Assembly (NCBI GenBank): GCA_012735355.1 | Contig: JAAYHP010000140.1 | Location: forward strand, 1-13,143 | From: Lysinibacillus sp. | GTDB lineage: Bacteria; Bacillota; Bacilli; Bacillales_A; Planococcaceae | Direction of reading: 5' to 3' | Length of the DNA stretch: 13,143 nt | Shown here: positions 9,121 through 13,143 of the stretch, piece by piece | Numbering within the stretch: position 1 is the first letter of the stretch | Layout: each line of letters begins with the position of its first letter | Made by a program: the position numbers and the translations under genes | Notes under the pieces: generated by a model | Database searches by the model: none | What the model was told of the DNA's origin: nothing | The model's input: the letters and a program-made list of their open reading frames with translations, nothing else

Positions 9121-9668
9121 TGTTTCCCTTCTCTATTAAAATGTTTAATCACTAATTCCGTTATTTTTTCCGGCTCTTCTAATCGCCCTTTTCCAACATA
9201 CCCACAGGCTAAAAACCCTTCTGATGGTTCAATAAAGGAACAGCCATCATCAGCCAGTTGTTTAATATTACGCTTAACCGCTGGATGTTCATACATATGC
9301 ACGTTCATAGCAGGAGCAATCCACACTGGACTTGTTGTTGCAAGCAACGTCGTCGATAACATATCGTCAGCAATTCCATTTGCCAGTTTCCCAATAATAT
9401 TTGCTGTAGCTGGTGCAACGATAACTAAATCAGCCCAGTCTGCTAAATCGATATGAGCAATCACCTTGGAGTCTTTTTCATCGAACGTATCAAAATAAAC
9501 ATCATTTTTTGATAATGCTTGAAAAGAAAGGGGTGTAACAAACTTCATTGCCGATTCTGTCATAATCACTTTTACATTAAATCCAGCCTGCGTTAATTTA
9601 CTTACTAATGCCACCGCTTTATATACGGCGATTCCTCCGGATACTCCAAGCAAAATATTTTTACTCAT
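9117..9668 (-). CDS. coaC: Phosphopantothenoylcysteine decarboxylase, CoaC domain only (CoaB domain absent)
   Basis: HFCD-family flavoprotein that decarboxylates 4'-phosphopantothenoylcysteine in CoA synthesis. I chose the third-codon ATG (9668..9666; 183 aa, MSKNILLGVSGG) because the SD GAGGTG lies 8 nt upstream; it is only 2 nt from the ATG at 9674. Visible family residues: GVSGGIAVYKA (8-18) for FMN binding, His72 in AHIDLADWADL (catalytic His), PATANI (86-91), PAMNVHM (119-125) with Asn122, and Cys155 in the ACGYVGKGR substrate clamp. In B. subtilis and most bacteria this domain is fused to CoaB, about 400 aa in total. Here the protein stops right after the decarboxylase domain, and the stop overlaps priA, leaving no room for a CoaB remnant. 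The CoaC half looks fully functional. Confidence 0.93.
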   Translation of the reverse strand: MSKNILLGVSGGIAVYKAVALVSKLTQAGFNVKVIMTESAMKFVTPLSFQALSKNDVYFDTFDEKDSKVIAHIDLADWADLVIVAPATANIIGKLANGIADDMLSTTLLATTSPVWIAPAMNVHMYEHPAVKRNIKQLADDGCSFIEPSEGFLACGYVGKGRLEEPEKITELVIKHFNREGKQ

Positions 9669-9693
9669 CAACATTTCACCTCTTCAAAGGATA

Positions 9694-9724
9694 AGCTCCC
9701 AAAGAAAAAATTTCTCCGGGAGCT
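9694..9724 (-). other. 14-bp RNA hairpin in the rpoZ-coaC intergenic region (mRNA structure, possible processing site)
   Basis: Minus-strand RNA can fold a 14-bp stem with a UUU loop: AGCUCCCGGAGAAA pairs with UUUCUUUGGGAGCU. Two central pairs are G-U wobbles on this strand but A-C mismatches on the plus strand, so the complete helix exists only in the operon transcript. No U-tract follows it: the next bases lead into the coaC SD, 11 nt away. It is therefore not a standard intrinsic terminator. Candidate roles are an RNase cleavage site, an mRNA stabiliser separating rpoZ from downstream genes, or control of coaC translation. The pairing is seen in the sequence; the role is inference. Confidence 0.6.
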
Positions 9725-9763
9725 AATCATACTCAATCTACATAGTTTTCAATTTTTTACCAA

Positions 9764-9988
9764 TTACAATTCATCAGAGTACACTGCTGAATCATCTTGT
9801 ACTTCCATCATTAATACACCAGCTGCAACCTCTTCTAACGCTTTTCCAACTGGTTTATGGGATTTATATGCTTCTAACTTATAGTTACCTACTTCTTGCA
9901 TTTGGCGAGCGCGTTTTGCTGCTAAGCTAACTAATGAATATTTTGAATCAACTCTTTCTTTCAACACATCAATCGATGGATATAACAT
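9764..9988 (-). CDS. rpoZ: DNA-directed RNA polymerase omega subunit
   Basis: Small RNA polymerase subunit that helps assemble and stabilise beta'. It has 74 aa, slightly longer than the 67 of B. subtilis because of an acidic C-terminal tail (about residues 62-74). The conserved core is present: [25 protein letters not shown] (5-29), then the [14 protein letters not shown] block (44-57). The ATG lies 3 nt after the gmk stop, and its SD AAAGGAGAA is formed by the last gmk codons. The gene order gmk-rpoZ is widely conserved in bacteria. In relatives omega contributes to (p)ppGpp-related control mainly in proteobacteria, so no such role is claimed here. Confidence 0.95.
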   Translation of the reverse strand: MLYPSIDVLKERVDSKYSLVSLAAKRARQMQEVGNYKLEAYKSHKPVGKALEEVAAGVLMMEVQDDSAVYSDEL

Positions 9989-9991
9989 AAT

Positions 9992-10627
<636 letters not shown>

Positions 10628-10646
10628 CTAATACTACTATTCATAT

Positions 10647-11522
10647 TTATTCAATATTTTGCACTTGTTCTCTCATCTTTTCTAAAATGGTTTTTGCTTG
10701 AACAACAGCAGAGGAAATTTGAACCGATTGATTTTTCGATCCAACCGTATTTATTTCTCGAAGCATTTCTTGCAATAGAAAGTCTAATTTCCTACCAATA
10801 GAAAAAGGCTCTTCTAATGTTTCTTCTAATTGTACGAAATGACTTTCCAATCGATCAAGTTCTTCTGAAATATCAATTCGTTCAGCAAAAAGAGCCACTT
10901 CCGCAAGGAGTCTTTCTTCTATTTCGCCTTCTTTCGCAATTTCTTTTAATCGATCCGTTAATTTTTCCCTATATTTTTTTACGGCATCTTGCGAATGATC
11001 ACGAATAAATACCACTTGTTTTTTTAGCTCATCATTATACTGAAGCAAGACTTGTTTTAATTCTTGTCCTTCACGCACTCTCATTTCAACTAATTTTTCC
11101 ATCGCTTCTCGAACTGCACTTTCGACACTCGATGCAATTTCTTCTGGAGATAACTCTCTCTTTTCATAAATTAGAGCACCTTCTAAGGAGAGTACTTCTT
11201 GCATAGACCAACCTTCATCGATTGGAACTACTTGACGAAGTTCGGTTTTTGCATTTTTATAAGCTTCAATAAGGGACCAATTAATGCGAAAATTTTCTAC
11301 TTCTTCGCCCATTGTCTTTAAGTTTACTAAACAATCTAATTTCCCACGCTTTACATATTGAGAAATAATTTTTTTTGCAAGCAACTCTGCTTCTAACCAT
11401 TCTTTTGGAAATCTCGTATAAATTTCCAAAAAGCGATGATTTACTGCGCGAATTTCAACGGTCAGTTGATAATCTATCGTAGTTGTGACACCCCTGCCAA
11501 AACCAGTCATACTACGCACCAA
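10647..11522 (-). CDS. yloC: YicC/YloC-family endoribonuclease
   Basis: Member of the YicC/YloC family, whose E. coli and B. subtilis members have been reported as endoribonucleases; natural targets here are unknown. It has 291 aa, equal to B. subtilis YloC. The N-terminal YicC domain starts SMTGFGRG (4-11) and includes VEIRAVNHRFLEI (22-34). The C-terminal DUF1732 domain ends with ELDRLESHFVQL and GRKLDFLLQEMLREINTVGSK, the most conserved block. The first codon is not ATG: a TTG (11522) is followed at once by a GTG (11519), and either could be the start. AAAGGTG lies 9 nt before the TTG, slightly favouring it, while the first ATG is at codon 5, far from the SD. This is the first gene of the housekeeping block. 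Confidence 0.92.
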   Translation of the reverse strand: MVRSMTGFGRGVTTTIDYQLTVEIRAVNHRFLEIYTRFPKEWLEAELLAKKIISQYVKRGKLDCLVNLKTMGEEVENFRINWSLIEAYKNAKTELRQVVPIDEGWSMQEVLSLEGALIYEKRELSPEEIASSVESAVREAMEKLVEMRVREGQELKQVLLQYNDELKKQVVFIRDHSQDAVKKYREKLTDRLKEIAKEGEIEERLLAEVALFAERIDISEELDRLESHFVQLEETLEEPFSIGRKLDFLLQEMLREINTVGSKNQSVQISSAVVQAKTILEKMREQVQNIE

Positions 11523-11555
11523 GGTACGTCACACCTTTCTAAAAGCTATGTTCCA

Positions 11556-11582
11556 ATTATAACACATGATTAGAAAATTATA
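11556..11582 (-). promoter_or_regulatory. Promoter-like region for the yloC-gmk-rpoZ operon (extended -10)
   Basis: On the minus strand TGTTATAAT (11564..11556) is a perfect extended -10 element of the sigma-A type (TGnTATAAT). It would start transcription near 11549, giving a leader of about 27 nt before yloC. A second perfect TATAAT lies 21 bp upstream at 11582..11577 but has no TG extension. Neither has a good -35 at 16-18 bp, which extended -10 promoters tolerate. No terminator separates this from the SDR gene upstream. Confidence 0.6.
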
Positions 11583-11618
11583 ACGTATTTACCCAATCTA
11601 GAAGATTTAATTCATTTT

Positions 11619-12539
11619 TTAATTTATTTGAAAAATTTCTTTAAGCCCATCGTAATAGGATGTTCTCGGTAATGGGCCGATTTCCCGTTCATATTTCTCT
11701 CCGCTTAACACAACCGGTTCATCTACCAAATAAAACATCTCGGCGAATTCCCGCATAAATGGATTAAACAACCCTAGCATTTGGACCATCCTTTTTGTTA
11801 CAATGGTAATTTTTTTATCATAACTAGTGATTTCTCGAATGATTTCAATAATTTCATCTCCAGTAATTGCGCCATATGAAGGAATATTCCATTCCTGCCC
11901 ATAAGCCTTTTCATGAAGTACTAAATTTACGAAGGTCTTTGCCCCATCCGGCAAATAAATATATTCCCTCGCCAACTTTGGATTTCCTAAAAATACTGCC
12001 TTTTTATTGTTCTTTACTGCGTCAGTCGTTGTATTTAACGTAGTATTTTTTGCATATGGTCCATAAAAATCTGGAAAATAAGCAATTATATATTCAATTC
12101 CAGACTCTTTAATCATGTTTTGTAATTGAAGTCGTATCTTTCCTTTTTTTGTATGTGGGTTTTTAGGCATATCTTCCGTCATCATTTTCCCGACACTTCG
12201 TCCATATGCATATATATTATCGACATAAGCAAACTTTACTTTTCTTTTCTTTACAGTTTGAATAACGTTTTCCATTAAAATTGGGAGTTTTCCCCACTCT
12301 TGATAAGGTATATTTACCGCGTGAACTATTAAATCTACATCTTCTGCTGCATTATGCAAATCCGTTAGATTGAATACATCCCCTTGCAACACTTCCACAT
12401 GACTATTTTCTTTAAATAACTGCTCCAATCTCTCCTTATTTCGCGCAAATGCTTTCACCCAAAACCCCCTTTCACAACACTCTTGTACAATGGCAGACCC
12501 CATATTGCCTGATGCACCAAGTACTAAAACTTTTTTCAT
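11619..12539 (-). CDS. Atypical SDR / NAD-dependent epimerase-like protein
   Basis: Rossmann-fold protein of 306 aa in the extended/atypical short-chain dehydrogenase group (NAD-dependent epimerase or NmrA-like); the substrate is unknown. The cofactor motif GASGNMG is at residues 8-14, with basic residues R33 and K35 after strand 2 (FARNK), which hints at NADP. GDVFN (53-57) and HAVNIPY (73-79) follow, then YVDNIYAYG (105-113). The usual catalytic YxxxK is not evident: the expected place reads NPHTKKGK (127-134), with no tyrosine, as in atypical SDRs. DFYGP (157-161) and REYIYLPDGAK (191-201) resemble the substrate-side motifs of epimerases. An ideal SD (AAGGAGGAG) precedes the ATG. It is probably regulated by the adjacent TetR protein through the paired sites upstream. 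No transmembrane segment or signal peptide is seen. Confidence 0.8.
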   Translation of the reverse strand: MKKVLVLGASGNMGSAIVQECCERGFWVKAFARNKERLEQLFKENSHVEVLQGDVFNLTDLHNAAEDVDLIVHAVNIPYQEWGKLPILMENVIQTVKKRKVKFAYVDNIYAYGRSVGKMMTEDMPKNPHTKKGKIRLQLQNMIKESGIEYIIAYFPDFYGPYAKNTTLNTTTDAVKNNKKAVFLGNPKLAREYIYLPDGAKTFVNLVLHEKAYGQEWNIPSYGAITGDEIIEIIREITSYDKKITIVTKRMVQMLGLFNPFMREFAEMFYLVDEPVVLSGEKYEREIGPLPRTSYYDGLKEIFQIN

Positions 12540-12562
12540 ACAAACTCCTCCTTATCATTTAA

Positions 12563-12613
12563 TTAACCAGTGGTCAATTAAAGATATAATTATTTATATT
12601 GACCACTGGTTAA
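12563..12613. promoter_or_regulatory. Paired TetR-type operators forming a perfect 16-bp inverted repeat
   Basis: TTAACCAGTGGTCAAT (12563-12578) and its exact reverse complement (12598-12613) are separated by 19 AT-rich bp. Each arm is itself a near-palindrome, TTnACCAnTGGTnAA, the size expected for one TetR dimer site. The two centres are about 36 bp apart. The spacer holds -10-like TATAAA and TATAT sequences on the minus strand, but no convincing -35 was placed. The repeat lies between the tetR stop and the SDR start codon. No U-tract follows, so it is not a terminator. Binding by the neighbouring TetR is inferred. Confidence 0.75.
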
Positions 12614-12628
12614 ATATTTACAAAAAAA

Positions 12629-13143
12629 TTAAAACACTCCTTTAAGTAAAAATTGAACATGATGAATTGCTGCGTTTTCTACCTCTTCATAATTAACAAC
12701 ATGCCATAAATAATGGCTCACAAAACCATGTAATGAAATGAAAATAGACCAAATTTCCTTCATTTGTAATTGATAATTGGATAATGTAAATAAGGCATTT
12801 GCAAATTTTTCGTATACTTTTATCGGTTGTTCGTTAATAAAATTACGTACTTCATCATCCTTTGTCATAAACATTATTTCGTAATGACTTTGGTGAGTTA
12901 AGCCAAACTTAATATATCCAAGCATGCATTGTTCAATTTTTTCTTGATTATTAATATTTTTCTCTAAAATTTCATCTAGCACTTGATCTAAAAGAAGAAA
13001 ATGTTCCTTTACTAACGCAAAGAATAATTCAGCTTTATTGTTAAAATGATAATAAAGTGCACCGTGGGAACAGCCAAGTTCTTTTGCAATTTGTCGCATT
13101 GAAACATGTTGATACCCATTTTTAACGAATAAATCTCGTGCAA
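12629..13143 (-). CDS. TetR/AcrR-family transcriptional regulator (5' end outside window)
   Basis: One-component repressor, cut by the window edge. The open frame continues past the internal ATG at 13099 to the edge. It reads ARDLFVKNGYQHVSMRQIAKELGCSHGALYYHF, the standard TetR helix-turn-helix with its preceding helix, so the true start lies beyond 13143. The visible part is 171 codons; the missing part is probably 10-25 residues, judged from family length. The C-terminal ligand-binding domain (from about LVKEHFLLLDQV) is all-helical and diverse, so the inducer cannot be told. The gene runs in the same direction as the SDR gene, with a pair of palindromic sites in the 89-nt gap. This suggests it controls that gene; whether it controls itself cannot be judged, since its promoter is outside. 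Confidence 0.9.
   Translation of the reverse strand, partial: ARDLFVKNGYQHVSMRQIAKELGCSHGALYYHFNNKAELFFALVKEHFLLLDQVLDEILEKNINNQEKIEQCMLGYIKFGLTHQSHYEIMFMTKDDEVRNFINEQPIKVYEKFANALFTLSNYQLQMKEIWSIFISLHGFVSHYLWHVVNYEEVENAAIHHVQFLLKGVF

Noticed and set aside
9100..9125. Frameshift hiding a CoaB domain downstream of coaC
   Set aside because: priA begins within the coaC stop codon and is full length, so no CoaB-coding DNA is present in any frame.
9694..9724. Intrinsic terminator between rpoZ and coaC
   Set aside because: The stem is strong, but no T-run follows it on either strand.
12563..12613. Terminator of the tetR gene, or the ends of an insertion sequence
   Set aside because: No U-tract follows, no target-site duplication or transposase is present, and each arm is a near-palindrome of operator type.
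12629..13099. tetR starting at the internal ATG (156 aa)
   Set aside because: The in-frame sequence upstream encodes the conserved first helix of the TetR DNA-binding domain, so the gene extends past the window edge.

Overview
This is a low-G+C Gram-positive chromosomal window, most likely from a member of the Bacillaceae. Two things point there. The gene order matches the yloC-gmk-rpoZ-coaBC-priA-def-fmt-rsmB-rlmN-prpC-prkC-rsgA block known from Bacillus subtilis, and the proteins closely resemble the Bacillus versions in length and motifs. Genus or species cannot be fixed from the sequence alone. Every gene lies on the minus strand, so transcription runs from high to low coordinates.

Region 1 (13143 to about 11619, upstream end): an accessory-looking module. 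It has a TetR-family repressor cut by the window edge and an atypical SDR/NAD-epimerase-like protein. Between them a perfect 16-bp inverted repeat is formed by two copies of a near-palindromic operator-like site.

Region 2 (about 11600 to 1): the housekeeping block. A promoter-like extended -10 precedes yloC (YicC-family endoribonuclease). Then come gmk (GMP kinase), rpoZ (RNA polymerase omega), a hairpin, a CoaC-only phosphopantothenoylcysteine decarboxylase, priA (replication restart helicase), def and fmt (formyl-methionine cycle), rsmB and rlmN (rRNA methylation), prpC and prkC (PP2C phosphatase and PASTA Ser/Thr kinase) and the first codons of rsgA (30S assembly GTPase). Genes are packed with 4-nt overlaps or gaps from 2 to about 90 nt, and most ribosome-binding sites lie inside the end of the preceding gene. 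This implies one long operon with translational coupling. It links nucleotide supply, transcription, CoA synthesis, translation initiation, ribosome maturation and cell-wall-sensing phosphorylation.

No CRISPR array, transposon, RNA gene or obvious anti-phage system is visible, and no gene-free stretch exceeds 300 bases. The main departures from the B. subtilis layout are: (i) the CoaB half of coaBC is cleanly missing; (ii) remA (ylzA) is absent between yloC and gmk; (iii) a 14-bp hairpin, intact only as minus-strand RNA, lies ahead of coaC; (iv) the paired operators lie in front of the SDR gene, with no terminator before yloC. I found no convincing wholly new multi-gene system; these four points deserve follow-up.
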